From NCBI RefSeq assembly GCF_019931215.1, contig NZ_JAIOUB010000001.1:1147955-1211954 (forward strand): a stretch of 64,000 nt of DNA, read 5' to 3'. Source of the DNA: Alcanivorax limicola. Lineage in GTDB: Bacteria > Pseudomonadota > Gammaproteobacteria > Pseudomonadales > Alcanivoracaceae. The notes under the pieces were generated by a model that saw nothing but the letters and a program-made list of their open reading frames with translations, was not told the DNA's origin and made no database searches. Below, piece by piece: positions 27,691 through 39,253 of the stretch (positions within the stretch are counted from its first letter, which is position 1; each line of letters starts with the position of its first letter). The position numbers and the translations under genes are program-made.

Positions 27691-29094
27691 ATGAAACGAC
27701 ATCTTGCCACCGCCGTGCTGACCTCCGCCTGTCTCGCCGCCTGCGGCGGCGGTGGTGGCGGCAGCAGTGCCGCCCCCGCACCGCAATGGAGCCCCACCAC
27801 CCCGGCCAGCGTCAGTGGGTTGGCCCAGACCAACTCGCGCATTGTCATGGACGACAACGACATTGCCACCGTCGCGTTCAGCCAGCGCAATGCCAGCAAT
27901 GATCGGGATATCCTGGCGCGACGTGTCGGCCCGGTCACCGACAACACCACTGTGCTGTTCAACGACGCCGACGCCTTCCTCAATGAGGTGCAGCATGATA
28001 CCCACGGCAACGTCAGCGTTTCCTTCAGCACCAGCGGCACCCACATCAACTATCTGCGCCGTTTCAACACGGGCACCGGCACCTGGGGACCGCGCATCAC
28101 CATTGCCAACAATGCCTCCTGCGAGATGGCCCTGAACAGCGCCGGCGACGCCGGCTTCCTATGCGCGGACGCCAGCTCTGGCGACCTGTCGCTGTACGTC
28201 TATACCCTGGCTGGCAACAGCGGCACCGATGTGGATCGCGAGGACATCAGCAACCCCGCAGGCCAGCCGCAAGGCACACGCATTGTGGCTGAAGAAGATG
28301 ACAACTGGCTGCTGGTATGGACCAGCATCGCCAATGAGGGCGGCACGGATATCACCCGGCTGTACAGCACCACCCTGCATGACATACAGGGCAGCACATC
28401 ACCCGTGGAACTCGACACACCACTGGCTGCCGGTGACACGCTGCGCCTGCAAGGACTGGCTCATCGCGCTGGCCAGGGTAGCGTACTGAACTATCTCCGC
28501 TTAGCCGACACCCTCTTTGAGCAACCGCAATTCCTCTATGGGCAACAGCGTAATGCCACCGGAGCCTGGCAAGCGCCTGTCCCGATGTCCACGGTCGACG
28601 GTGACCCCCTGCCCTACTACGGCGCCCTGGTGCAAAGTGAACTGGTGATGTCCGCCGACGGCAGTGCCCTTCTTGTCTGGGACCACAGCCTGTCCAACGA
28701 GGCACCCCGCTATCTGGTCAGCCGCCGCCTGCCGCCGGGCAGCAGTAACTGGCGTCCCATGGTCAGCATTCCCGGTGCCAACAACCCGGGCAATATCGGT
28801 TTCCGGCTCACCGCCGTCGGCGCCCGGAGCGCGCTGGCCCTGTGGGGCGATGCCCCCGAGGACGGCGGTGTGGGCAGCACCACCCTGCGCGCCAGCCGCT
28901 TTACGCCGTCATCCGGCTGGAGCCAGCGCGGCACCGTCAGTGACGACCCGGCGCAGGTGCTTCAGGTCAATGGCCTGGCGGGCAACGCCAACGGCCGCGC
29001 CATCGTCTCCCTGCGTGACGTCACGACCACACTGAACAGCATCAGCCTGGCAGAGCTTTGCCCGGCTGCCATCATCGCGGGGTGCGCACCATGA
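27691..29094 (+). CDS. Secreted lipoprotein with propeller-like repeats (second of three)
   Basis: A 467-residue lipoprotein with lipobox LAAC (residues about 15-18) and a GGGGGG linker. It has the same recurring pattern as its upstream paralogue (DILARRV, NDADAFLNEVQHDTHGNVSV, NYLRRFNTGTGTWGP). It ends ...LAELCPAAIIAGCAP, matching the FAERCPGGSATVCD tail of the upstream paralogue, with two conserved cysteines. It overlaps the third lipoprotein gene by 4 bases. Function unknown. Confidence 0.8.
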   Translation: MKRHLATAVLTSACLAACGGGGGGSSAAPAPQWSPTTPASVSGLAQTNSRIVMDDNDIATVAFSQRNASNDRDILARRVGPVTDNTTVLFNDADAFLNEVQHDTHGNVSVSFSTSGTHINYLRRFNTGTGTWGPRITIANNASCEMALNSAGDAGFLCADASSGDLSLYVYTLAGNSGTDVDREDISNPAGQPQGTRIVAEEDDNWLLVWTSIANEGGTDITRLYSTTLHDIQGSTSPVELDTPLAAGDTLRLQGLAHRAGQGSVLNYLRLADTLFEQPQFLYGQQRNATGAWQAPVPMSTVDGDPLPYYGALVQSELVMSADGSALLVWDHSLSNEAPRYLVSRRLPPGSSNWRPMVSIPGANNPGNIGFRLTAVGARSALALWGDAPEDGGVGSTTLRASRFTPSSGWSQRGTVSDDPAQVLQVNGLAGNANGRAIVSLRDVTTTLNSISLAELCPAAIIAGCAP

Positions 29095-31286
29095 AGCGCT
29101 ATACCGCACTGCTCCTGCTGCTGATGGCTGCCGGTTTGCTGCACGGCTGCGGGGGTGACAGCAATACTCCACCGCCGCCCGACACCGACCCGGATATCGA
29201 AAACCCTGTCGACCCGGAAGATCCGATTGATCCTGAAGACCCGGTTGATCCCGTTGACCCTGTGGACCCGGAAGATCCCGTTGATCCCGTTGATCCCGAA
29301 GATCCGGTCGACCCGGAAGACCCGCCCGAGCCTGATACCGGCCTGTCCTGGCAGCGCTCCTTCCTGTTCGGCTACGCCCAGAAAGGCCCGCTGCAACAAG
29401 GCACCCAGGTTACCGTGCGCGCCCTCAACGACCGCGGTCGCGTCGACTTCGACGTGCCCGCCTTGACCGGCGAAGTGGATGATCTTGGCCGCTTCCTCGT
29501 GGCGCCACCGGCAGGCGAATTCGGCACCACCGGCTGGACCGAAGTACTGGTCAGCGGCGACTACTTCAACGAAAGCACCGGGCAATATGTCGCCAACAAC
29601 GGCTATGCCCTGCGCATGATGGCGCCGATCATCAACGGCCGTATCGAAGGCAATCTGAATGTGCTGACCCGCTTCCTGCATCAACGGGTGCGCACCCTGC
29701 TGGACAATCAGCCGAACCTCAGCTTCGCCGCCGCCCGCGCCGCCGCCCTGCAGGAAATGGAAAGCACTTTCGGCATCGCCCGCCCACCGGAACGGCTCAA
29801 CATGCTGGCCTCTTGCTCGGCCCTGCCGTGCCCGCTGGCCCTGCTTAACGAACAACCCGCCGGCGAAATCCTGACCGCCGAAACCTACGACAACCAATTG
29901 CTGCTGCTGTATTCCGTCGCCTTTATGGAAGCCGGTATCACCGGCGGCCAATACACCACCATGGTCAACGGCTTCGGCAATCGCGGCGACATCACCACCG
30001 CCAACACCGACGGCGAACTGCTGCGCGATGTCAGCCGCAAGATGACCGAAGTCAACTTCACCAAGGCACGGCAGTTTCTGCTCGATAACTTTGAACGGGC
30101 GCCCGCCGGCGCCCTGTTCGAAGGGCCCGGTGCCTGGGGCCGTGTGCGCGAAATAAACCAGTGCGGCGCATCCAACCTGTGCGCCACCAATCGCTTCTCC
30201 GACAGCGGCCTGTTCCTGCTGCAGTCACCCGACTCCGCACGCCGCGAAATCGCTGTGCCCCTGCGCGTCAGCCAGTCGGGCAGCTATCGCGTCTCCTCCG
30301 GCCAGCAGACGTCGCTGGAATCCCCGCTGTGCACCTTCACCGAAAGTTCGCTGAGCGTCGCCCGGGGCAACGACGTCCTCGGCGCCCGGCTGGGCAACAA
30401 CACCATCAGCGTGGATGTCGTGCTGGTCCCCCAGGAGGAGTACACCGTGTTTGTGCAGCGCGACTGCGCCAACAACCCCGCCGTGATCCACGCCATCGGC
30501 GTCACCCCACTGGTGTCCCACGAGCCCGTCAGGCTGGTGCGGGAAAATGAACCACCACAACTGATCGAAGACGGCACTTTCATCTGGACCCTGCCCGGCC
30601 AGAACGGCGGCGCCGGCTCAGACGTGGCCTACTACAGCTTTATCACCCGCTATAACGCCACCCGGCATCAACTGGTGCTGGATTCCGAATTCACCCGCGA
30701 CGAGATTGAAATCAACATCTTCAGCCGCCCCGACGTGGATAACCGCACCCTGATACAGACCCTCACCACCACGCTTGAGGACCGCAACGCCGCCATCGAC
30801 CTGACCGGCCTGCAACCCGACAGCCGCTACCAACTGGAAATTCGTCGCCTGGCTTTCCAGCCCCGGCAAGCCTTCGCCGACATCCCGGGCCACGAGAATC
30901 TGACCTATGACTACACCGTGCGCCTGGGCGGCACGCCCCTGCCACCGGAACGCGTCGTCTGGACCGACCGCCCCACCGACAACCTGTTCTATGCCTACAC
31001 CGACATCACAGCGCTCAACAGCGACTATGTGCTGACGGCCATCAACCCGGACATGGACACCGTGCGCGTGCAACTGATCGACGAAACCACCAGCATCCTT
31101 TATCAGGTCTTCGATCATGTTTATGCCGTCCACGATGGCATCGCCTTGCCGCTGCCGATGGAACCGGGCCGCAGCTATCGCATCCGGTTGGTCGCCAGCT
31201 TCCGCGATACGTTGCCCGTCGAGCAGATTCCGCCTGGTCCCGATCCGGCAGCGGCGGGGTTTTCACTGGAGGTGACGCCGCGGTGA
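29091..31286 (+). CDS. Large lipoprotein with a Pro-Val-Asp/Glu repeat stalk (third of three)
   Basis: A 731-residue lipoprotein with lipobox LHGC (Cys20). Residues 39-80 are a low-complexity stalk made of PVDP, PEDP and PIDP units, probably spacing the globular part away from the membrane. The rest (residues 85-731) starts with a carboxypeptidase-regulatory-like strand region (RSFLFGYAQKGPLQQGTQVT) and has several cysteine pairs (CSALPC, CGASNLC). The start at 29091 overlaps the preceding stop as ATGA. Such stalk-bearing surface lipoproteins often display a binding domain, but no function is evident. Confidence 0.8.
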   Translation: MKRYTALLLLLMAAGLLHGCGGDSNTPPPPDTDPDIENPVDPEDPIDPEDPVDPVDPVDPEDPVDPVDPEDPVDPEDPPEPDTGLSWQRSFLFGYAQKGPLQQGTQVTVRALNDRGRVDFDVPALTGEVDDLGRFLVAPPAGEFGTTGWTEVLVSGDYFNESTGQYVANNGYALRMMAPIINGRIEGNLNVLTRFLHQRVRTLLDNQPNLSFAAARAAALQEMESTFGIARPPERLNMLASCSALPCPLALLNEQPAGEILTAETYDNQLLLLYSVAFMEAGITGGQYTTMVNGFGNRGDITTANTDGELLRDVSRKMTEVNFTKARQFLLDNFERAPAGALFEGPGAWGRVREINQCGASNLCATNRFSDSGLFLLQSPDSARREIAVPLRVSQSGSYRVSSGQQTSLESPLCTFTESSLSVARGNDVLGARLGNNTISVDVVLVPQEEYTVFVQRDCANNPAVIHAIGVTPLVSHEPVRLVRENEPPQLIEDGTFIWTLPGQNGGAGSDVAYYSFITRYNATRHQLVLDSEFTRDEIEINIFSRPDVDNRTLIQTLTTTLEDRNAAIDLTGLQPDSRYQLEIRRLAFQPRQAFADIPGHENLTYDYTVRLGGTPLPPERVVWTDRPTDNLFYAYTDITALNSDYVLTAINPDMDTVRVQLIDETTSILYQVFDHVYAVHDGIALPLPMEPGRSYRIRLVASFRDTLPVEQIPPGPDPAAAGFSLEVTPR
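29205..29330 (+). repeat. Coding tandem repeat (PVDP/PEDP stalk)
   Basis: About 14 units of 9 bases encode alternating proline, acidic residue and valine/isoleucine triplets. Synonymous changes between units show the repeat is not very recent. Length variation between strains would be expected. Confidence 0.8.
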
Positions 31287-31394
31287 CATTAGTCGACGCT
31301 ACTTACGGCCAACCAGGGCCAGGAGGTTTACGCCCTTTCAGAAAGAACAAGGCCACCCGTTGGCTTCCAGCTTTTTGACTGGGCTGCACGTGAC

Positions 31395-31512
31395 GGCCCT
31401 CGGGGGGCGGGGATGTATTTTCAGGACTGTGTGAGGCATGGATGCCGAACACAAGACTACAGGGACGTATTTACGGCGGGTCCTGAAAATACATCCCCGC
31501 CCCCCGAGGGCC
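31395..31512. repeat. Large perfect palindromic intergenic repeat, copy B
   Basis: The arms 31395-31427 and 31480-31512 are exact 33-base inverted complements around a 52-base loop. It is the same family as the element at 1992-2106 but inverted. Where the arms differ (GGGATGTA here against GGAAAGGT in copy A) the opposite arm carries the matching change. It lies between the converging lipoprotein and TetR genes; the 266-base gap holds nothing else. Confidence 0.9.
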
Positions 31513-31552
31513 ATAACCACCAACGCAACCAGAATGGAAAACCCAAGGCCAT

Positions 31553-32176
31553 TCAAGACAACGCCTTCAACCACAACGCCTGCACCTCACCCACCAACGC
31601 CTCACGACCCACCCCTTCAGGCGGCGCCAACACCGCCCCGTGTATCTGCGCTTCAAGTCCCTGTACCAGCAACAAGGCCCGCGCTTGCGGATGCGGGCCG
31701 CCAACCCCCAGGCGCACCAACTGCTGCGCTACTGCCGCTGCCAACAGGCTCTCGAGTTGCCGAAACCTCGCCACCGCATCGGGCGTGCGTGGCGTCTGAT
31801 CAAACAGCAGCCGATGCATGGCCGGGTCCTGCTCGTGCAGGGCGACGGTGGTGTGGATGAGGCGCTGAAGGGTCTCCGGCAGATCCGGTTCATCGCGCAG
31901 CAAACCGGCAAAGGTCTCCTGCAATACCAGCCCCGCCTCACTGATATGACGCTCCGCCAGCGCCATCAGCAACGCATCCTTGTTGGGGAAATACTGATAC
32001 AGCGAACCGATGGACACCCCGGCGCGTTCCGCCACCGTGTTGGTGGTGGCCGCATAGCCCTGCTGCCCGAAAACCTGAGCTGCAGCATCGAGGATGGCCT
32101 CCCAGGTGGCCTGAGAACGGCGCTGGCGGGGCTTTTTACGCGGCGTTGCCCGCGAGTGGCTGGCATTGGATGACAT
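31553..32176 (-). CDS. TetR-family transcriptional regulator
   Basis: A 207-residue protein with the N-terminal TetR helix-turn-helix (AAQVFGQQGYAATTNTVAER and AGVSIGSLYQYFPNKDALL, residues about 33-75). The C-terminal ligand domain is of the TetR_C type with no recognised ligand. It is divergent from an alpha/beta hydrolase gene, and a perfect dyad in the shared promoter region (32211-32227) is the likely operator. A similar dyad precedes fadB. Confidence 0.92.
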   Translation of the reverse strand: MSSNASHSRATPRKKPRQRRSQATWEAILDAAAQVFGQQGYAATTNTVAERAGVSIGSLYQYFPNKDALLMALAERHISEAGLVLQETFAGLLRDEPDLPETLQRLIHTTVALHEQDPAMHRLLFDQTPRTPDAVARFRQLESLLAAAVAQQLVRLGVGGPHPQARALLLVQGLEAQIHGAVLAPPEGVGREALVGEVQALWLKALS

Positions 32177-32210
32177 AGGCGGAATGCGAGTAGTGGTGGC
32201 CCCGGATAAA

Positions 32211-32227
32211 TGTGAGGATTACTCACA
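32211..32227. promoter_or_regulatory. Candidate TetR operator
   Basis: TGTGAG-GATTA-CTCACA, a perfect six-base dyad (seven with the flanking A/T), sits between the divergent TetR and hydrolase starts. Half-sites are identical to those at 33353-33370 ahead of fadB, with a spacer of 5 instead of 6. Confidence 0.6.
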
Positions 32228-32268
32228 TAATCACGAACGCCGCCACCCCCGTCAATCCGGAGCGACCG

Positions 32269-33216
32269 ATGCCCCAGCCTTATAATCACAGCAACTACAC
32301 CGCCTGCCTGCCACCACACTGGCAAGCGCGCGCCAGCGCCAAACCCCAGGCGACCTGGTGGCCCTGGCGGGACATGACGCTGCATATCGCCCGAGCGCCC
32401 AACCCGGAGGCCCCGGTGAGGATGCTGATCCTGCATGGTGGCGGCGGTCACTCCGGTGCCCTGTGGCCCGCCGCCGCGCTGGCCGCCGACATCGGCTACG
32501 ACGTGCTGGCGCCGGATCTGCCCGGCTACGGCCAGACCCGCGTGCCTGATCCCGCCGCCGTGCGCTATTCGGACTGGGTGGATTGCGTGGCTGACCTGCT
32601 GCGCGCCGAAACCGCCGCTGATCCCCGGCCCCTGATCGTTGTGGGCGCCAGCATGGGCGGCCTGCTGGGCTATTCCGCCATTGCCCGGGCGGGCGCCCCG
32701 TCTGTCACGCATCTGGTGGCCACCTGCCTGCTGAATCCGGCTGACCCCGTCACCTGGCCCGCGCTATCCCGCTGGGGCGGCGCCACCAGCCTGCGGCTGT
32801 TGCGCCCGCTGATGCGGCGGCTCGGCCCGCGCCTGCGCCGTTTGCGCGTACCGCTGCGCTGGCTGGTGCCCATGACCCGCATCGCCAACCACCCCCACCT
32901 GTCCCGGCTGTGCAGTACCGATGCCCGGGGCGGCGGCGGGCGCGTAGCGCTGGGGTTTCTCAGCAGCTTTCTGTTCTCGCAACCTGAAGTCGCACCCGAG
33001 GCTTTTCATGCCGTGCCGGTCACCCTGATCCATCCCGGCGACGACCACTGGACCCCCGCCGGCATGAGCCTGCCCTTCTTCGATCGCATCGCCGCTGAAA
33101 AGGAGTATGTTGTACTGGCACGCGCCGGGCATTTCCCGGTGGAAGAGCCCGGCATCACACAGATGTATGACACCCTGCAGCGGCTGTACCAGCGTTATAC
33201 GGCCGCCACGCTGTGA
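32269..33216 (+). CDS. Alpha/beta hydrolase
   Basis: A 315-residue cytoplasmic hydrolase with a classical fold. The oxyanion region is HGGGGHSG (residues about 56-63), the nucleophile serine is in VGASMGGLLG (about residue 126), the acid in HPGDDHW, and the histidine in ARAGHFPVEEPG. The start at 32269 has GGAG eight bases upstream. The substrate is unknown; lipase, esterase or haloalkane-like activities are possible. Control by the divergent TetR regulator is likely, and fadBA follows on the same strand. Confidence 0.88.
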   Translation: MPQPYNHSNYTACLPPHWQARASAKPQATWWPWRDMTLHIARAPNPEAPVRMLILHGGGGHSGALWPAAALAADIGYDVLAPDLPGYGQTRVPDPAAVRYSDWVDCVADLLRAETAADPRPLIVVGASMGGLLGYSAIARAGAPSVTHLVATCLLNPADPVTWPALSRWGGATSLRLLRPLMRRLGPRLRRLRVPLRWLVPMTRIANHPHLSRLCSTDARGGGGRVALGFLSSFLFSQPEVAPEAFHAVPVTLIHPGDDHWTPAGMSLPFFDRIAAEKEYVVLARAGHFPVEEPGITQMYDTLQRLYQRYTAATL

Positions 33217-33352
33217 CCGCCTGGAACGCCATCGCGTGACCGCCTAGAACCCCGCAGTCACAAAAACCAACCCGAGGGGGGTCAAAGTCGCCCCGCCCTT
33301 CCCTATACTTGTTGCCCCGGTATGTATTCGGCACCCGCAGCACGCGCCGAAA

Positions 33353-33370
33353 TGTGAGCAAACACTCACA
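33353..33370. promoter_or_regulatory. Candidate operator upstream of fadBA
   Basis: TGTGAG-CAAACA-CTCACA is a perfect dyad 119 bases before the fadB start, with the same half-sites as the TetR/hydrolase intergenic site. It is not a PsrA or FadR consensus. The spacing differs by one base from the first site, so binding by the same protein is plausible but unproven. Confidence 0.5.
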
Positions 33371-33488
33371 TGAATTACCGTTCTGGAACCCCCTGTTGGG
33401 GTTCATCAGTGCGCTTTTCGATTCAACGGGGAGGCCAGGCGAGCATGTGCCCGGCCCGGCCCCTCGACACCACGTGGAGAGCATCAAC

Positions 33489-36838
<3,350 letters not shown>

Positions 36839-36870
36839 TGGTTTGAGCCTGTAAGATCAGAACGGAAAAA

Positions 36871-36893
36871 GCCCGGCTATGCCGGGCTTTTTT
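36871..36893 (+). terminator. Rho-independent terminator after fadBA
   Basis: GCCCGGC-TAT-GCCGGGC followed by six T residues, preceded by AAAAA, 32 bases after the fadA stop. A textbook intrinsic terminator, possibly bidirectional. Confidence 0.9.
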
Positions 36894-36898
36894 GTGGG

Positions 36899-37183
36899 TT
36901 GCCGCAAAGGCCGCCTTACTGCACTGGGCGAGGTGCTGTCGAGAGCAAGAGCACGAATAGGGAGTTAGAGGCGTTTGAGCATGCCTCACAACTCTTGGCG
37001 GAACCCAACCCACCCCTCACTTCAGTAACAGGCTTCGCCGCCCGATTCGGGGCCAGGAAGCTTATCTTGCACCGATTTCTTTTTTCACTGATTGTTATTG
37101 AATATCAGAAAAAAAGAACGGTCGTGGCATTAGCTCATTATCGCCGTAAACCGGGGTATTGGGGGCAGCGGCTTGCCAGATGA
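36899..37183 (+). pseudogene. RelE/ParE-family toxin remnant
   Basis: The C-terminal part, around RFLFSLIVIEY and TVVALAHYRRKPGYWGQRL (up to base 37183), resembles the end of RelE/ParE toxins, where a basic segment and PGYW motif are common. The frame has no ATG start, only a TTG at 36899 within the terminator region, and the expected N-terminal helices are not recognisable in this frame. No antitoxin gene is beside it. It is probably a decayed toxin gene at the edge of the cassette island. The rest of 36900-37246 holds only part of a degenerate attC. Confidence 0.35.
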
Positions 37184-37245
37184 CCCTTTGCACAGCGGCG
37201 CGAGGAACGAGCATCCGGCACCGTAGGCGCGAACTGCTGCAACTT

Positions 37246-37252
37246 GTTATGC
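37246..37252 (-). other. attC core site of the last cassette (other half not recognised)
   Basis: GCATAAC on the minus strand overlaps the stop of the 128-residue gene and pairs with GTTATGC (minus strand) at 37645-37651, which begins the same cassette. The far end of this attC, expected near 37140-37200, is not clear, so the array end may be damaged. Confidence 0.5.
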
Positions 37253-37633
37253 ATTTGCAACCCCCTGGATGAACAAGTACGCACCAACTGTATAAACTAA
37301 GATTTGTAGCCAAAAACAGCCCCACGTAACCGGGCCGCTCCATTTTGCCATGAAAGTATTGAAGCCACCTCCGTCCTTGATCTTCTTCGCCGTGTAGCGG
37401 TAATCAAGGAGCCGCGATACAGTTGCAGCACAGCCGAACGCCGCCGAAGCCGACCACAAAATAATTACACAATCTAGAGGCACCGCCTTATAGGCATCCC
37501 CCCCCAGCTTTAGGTTGATGGCATAGGCTAATGACGCAACCGCAAACCCAAGGAACAAGTTGATCGAGAATGACAACTGTGTGATGCGGTAATTCTGCCA
37601 CCGAATGTAACGCTCTTTCTGATCCTGGTTCAT
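37247..37633 (-). CDS. Three-helix membrane protein in an integron cassette
   Basis: A 128-residue protein of unknown function. A short hydrophilic start (MNQDQKERYIRWQNYRITQ) is followed by three predicted membrane helices (about residues 22-42, 50-70 and 100-122). The start at 37633 has AGGGAG five bases upstream; a second ATG at 37648 lies inside the attC core. Sequence is AT-richer than the flanking chromosome. The stop codon lies within the attC core at its 3' end, as is usual for cassette genes. Confidence 0.65.
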   Translation of the reverse strand: MNQDQKERYIRWQNYRITQLSFSINLFLGFAVASLAYAINLKLGGDAYKAVPLDCVIILWSASAAFGCAATVSRLLDYRYTAKKIKDGGGFNTFMAKWSGPVTWGCFWLQILVYTVGAYLFIQGVANA

Positions 37634-37644
37634 GGGCTCCCTAT

Positions 37645-37761
37645 GCATAACGCCCGCTTCATCTGCGCCGAAGCCGGAGCGATTTTGTGCTATTATTCGA
37701 GCGCAGCGAGTAACACAAAAACGCGTAGGTTTTGGCGTCAATCTGGAAGCGCTTATTAGCT
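37645..37761 (-). other. attC-like recombination site of the Fic cassette
   Basis: On the minus strand the site runs from AGCTAAT (37761-37755) to GTTATGC (37651-37645), 117 bases. The ends form an imperfect dyad: TAATAAGCGCTTC against the complement TAACGCCCGCTTC. The first core pairs with the GTTAGCT (39181-39175) that begins the Fic cassette, apart from one T for C. Confidence 0.65.
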
Positions 37762-39134
37762 TACACCAACCCCATTTTACCAAGGACTTCAGTGATAAAA
37801 TCTTTCACAATATCAGCTGGTGTGACCCCTGAATCCCACTCATCACCTTTAGATACCGGATTATATCTCCTTCTGGAGAACTCTCGACCATCCAGGATGA
37901 GCTCCCGCAATGTAATGCGATCTTCAGACTCGTAGTCGTCAAGCTTTTTATTACTACCCGCACTATCTTGCATTGATATAAGCAGACAGATTTCTCGATC
38001 TTCAAAGCTTCTATAATCATCAGCCGATTTATGGTGAGTTCCAAACCAAAAAATAAATCTTTGATCTATATCACCATACGCGAAACGCAACCCAAAAAAC
38101 CACGTCTGGGACGCTCGGCCCTTAGTTTTCAATTCTTTATATTTTTCAAAACTTATACTTCCGTAGTCCTTGAATCCGATAAATATTTCTGACATTTCAA
38201 CATTGAGCTCTGCACAGACATTTGAAAACTCAAGCTTTAAGGAATCAAATGCTTTTTGTGCAACAAGGAATGTGCGATGATCTGTTTGACGAACTTTTTC
38301 CGATGCAGCCTTAGCAATACCTTTTATCCAGGATGACCTAGATTTCTCATCCCTAATAATTGATAAATATCTTTGTGACATCCTAAGCACATTCTTGGCG
38401 ACTATTTCCAGAAGCTCCTCCCCGTCCCCGAGATCGGTTCTCTCTAATGCCTCATAGTAATTTCTCTCTCGATCCTCAGGCTGTACTGAAGCCGGCACAT
38501 AGCGGCTTTTCAAGAGAACATAGTCCTGCAAAAGCCTAGCCATACGACCATTGCCGTCTACAAATGGATGAATCCTTGCGACTGCCCAATGTAGCCATGC
38601 AGCCTTTTGAATCGGATGAACATCGGAGGTTTTTTCCAAACTTACAATACTTTGAATTAAGCTCGGAACGTCAAGATGGGAAGGGGGGCTGGCTTTTGCG
38701 CCAGAGATAGCGACATCCTGGTCCCTAAATCGCCCAGCATTTTTATCATCTATATTCGTTAAAAGTTTCTGGTGAAGCTCTTTTATTAACTGAGCACTCA
38801 ACTCAATGTTGTTGTCTAGGCACTCTTGAAGGTAAACGCAGGCATCGGCTAGGTTAATTACTTCCTGCTGATCCTTTCTTGAGCCAGCTTCGAGTATCCC
38901 AGAGCTAAGAACAACAATTGTTTCACGCCTAGAAAGCTTGTTTCCCTCTATGACAGCAGATGCGTGAACTCTATCAAAAAGAATCTCTTCTTGGAGCTTT
39001 TGAGTAATATGCGAAGGCAGTGGACGTTGGGAATCAATTTCCTTAACGCTTTCTTCAACCTCCTCAATGTAATCTCGGGTTACCCCTTGCGGCCGAAGCC
39101 GCTCTATATCTACAACGTCCTCAAAAATGTTCAT
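37761..39134 (-). CDS. Fic-family protein (AMPylase-like) in an integron cassette
   Basis: A 457-residue protein. The Fic core has HPFVDGNGRMAR (near residue 190), the full catalytic HxFx(D/E)GNGRxxR motif. An inhibitory helix motif SAVIEGN (near residue 60) fits (S/T)xxxE(G/N)N, so this is a class II, self-inhibited Fic protein. The C-terminal 200 residues have no recognised domain. Fic enzymes transfer AMP or other nucleotides to target proteins. It is a single-gene cassette between two attC-like sites, with AT-rich codon use unlike fadBA or alkB. Confidence 0.85.
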   Translation of the reverse strand: MNIFEDVVDIERLRPQGVTRDYIEEVEESVKEIDSQRPLPSHITQKLQEEILFDRVHASAVIEGNKLSRRETIVVLSSGILEAGSRKDQQEVINLADACVYLQECLDNNIELSAQLIKELHQKLLTNIDDKNAGRFRDQDVAISGAKASPPSHLDVPSLIQSIVSLEKTSDVHPIQKAAWLHWAVARIHPFVDGNGRMARLLQDYVLLKSRYVPASVQPEDRERNYYEALERTDLGDGEELLEIVAKNVLRMSQRYLSIIRDEKSRSSWIKGIAKAASEKVRQTDHRTFLVAQKAFDSLKLEFSNVCAELNVEMSEIFIGFKDYGSISFEKYKELKTKGRASQTWFFGLRFAYGDIDQRFIFWFGTHHKSADDYRSFEDREICLLISMQDSAGSNKKLDDYESEDRITLRELILDGREFSRRRYNPVSKGDEWDSGVTPADIVKDFITEVLGKMGLV

Positions 39135-39174
39135 CTGTGGTTTATCCTTTTGAGAGGCTAAAAATTCACTTATA

Positions 39175-39250
39175 AGCTAACGCTGGCGTAACGGGCCGGC
39201 TTGTGGAGCGACAGCAGAACAAAACGGTCCCGTTGACGCATTTTTTAGAA
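39175..39250 (-). other. attC-like recombination site of the CD-NTase cassette
   Basis: On the minus strand the site runs from TTCTAAA (39250-39244) to GTTAGCT (39181-39175), 76 bases. Inner boxes AACGGG and CCCGTT form a dyad. The first core pairs, apart from one A for C, with GTTAGAA (40933-40927) at the start of the same cassette. Confidence 0.7.
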
Positions 39251-39253
39251 TTT

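Noticed and set aside
32211-33370. CRP binding sites (TGTGA...TCACA)
   Set aside because: The spacers between TGTGA and TCACA are 7 and 8 bases, not the 6 needed for CRP.
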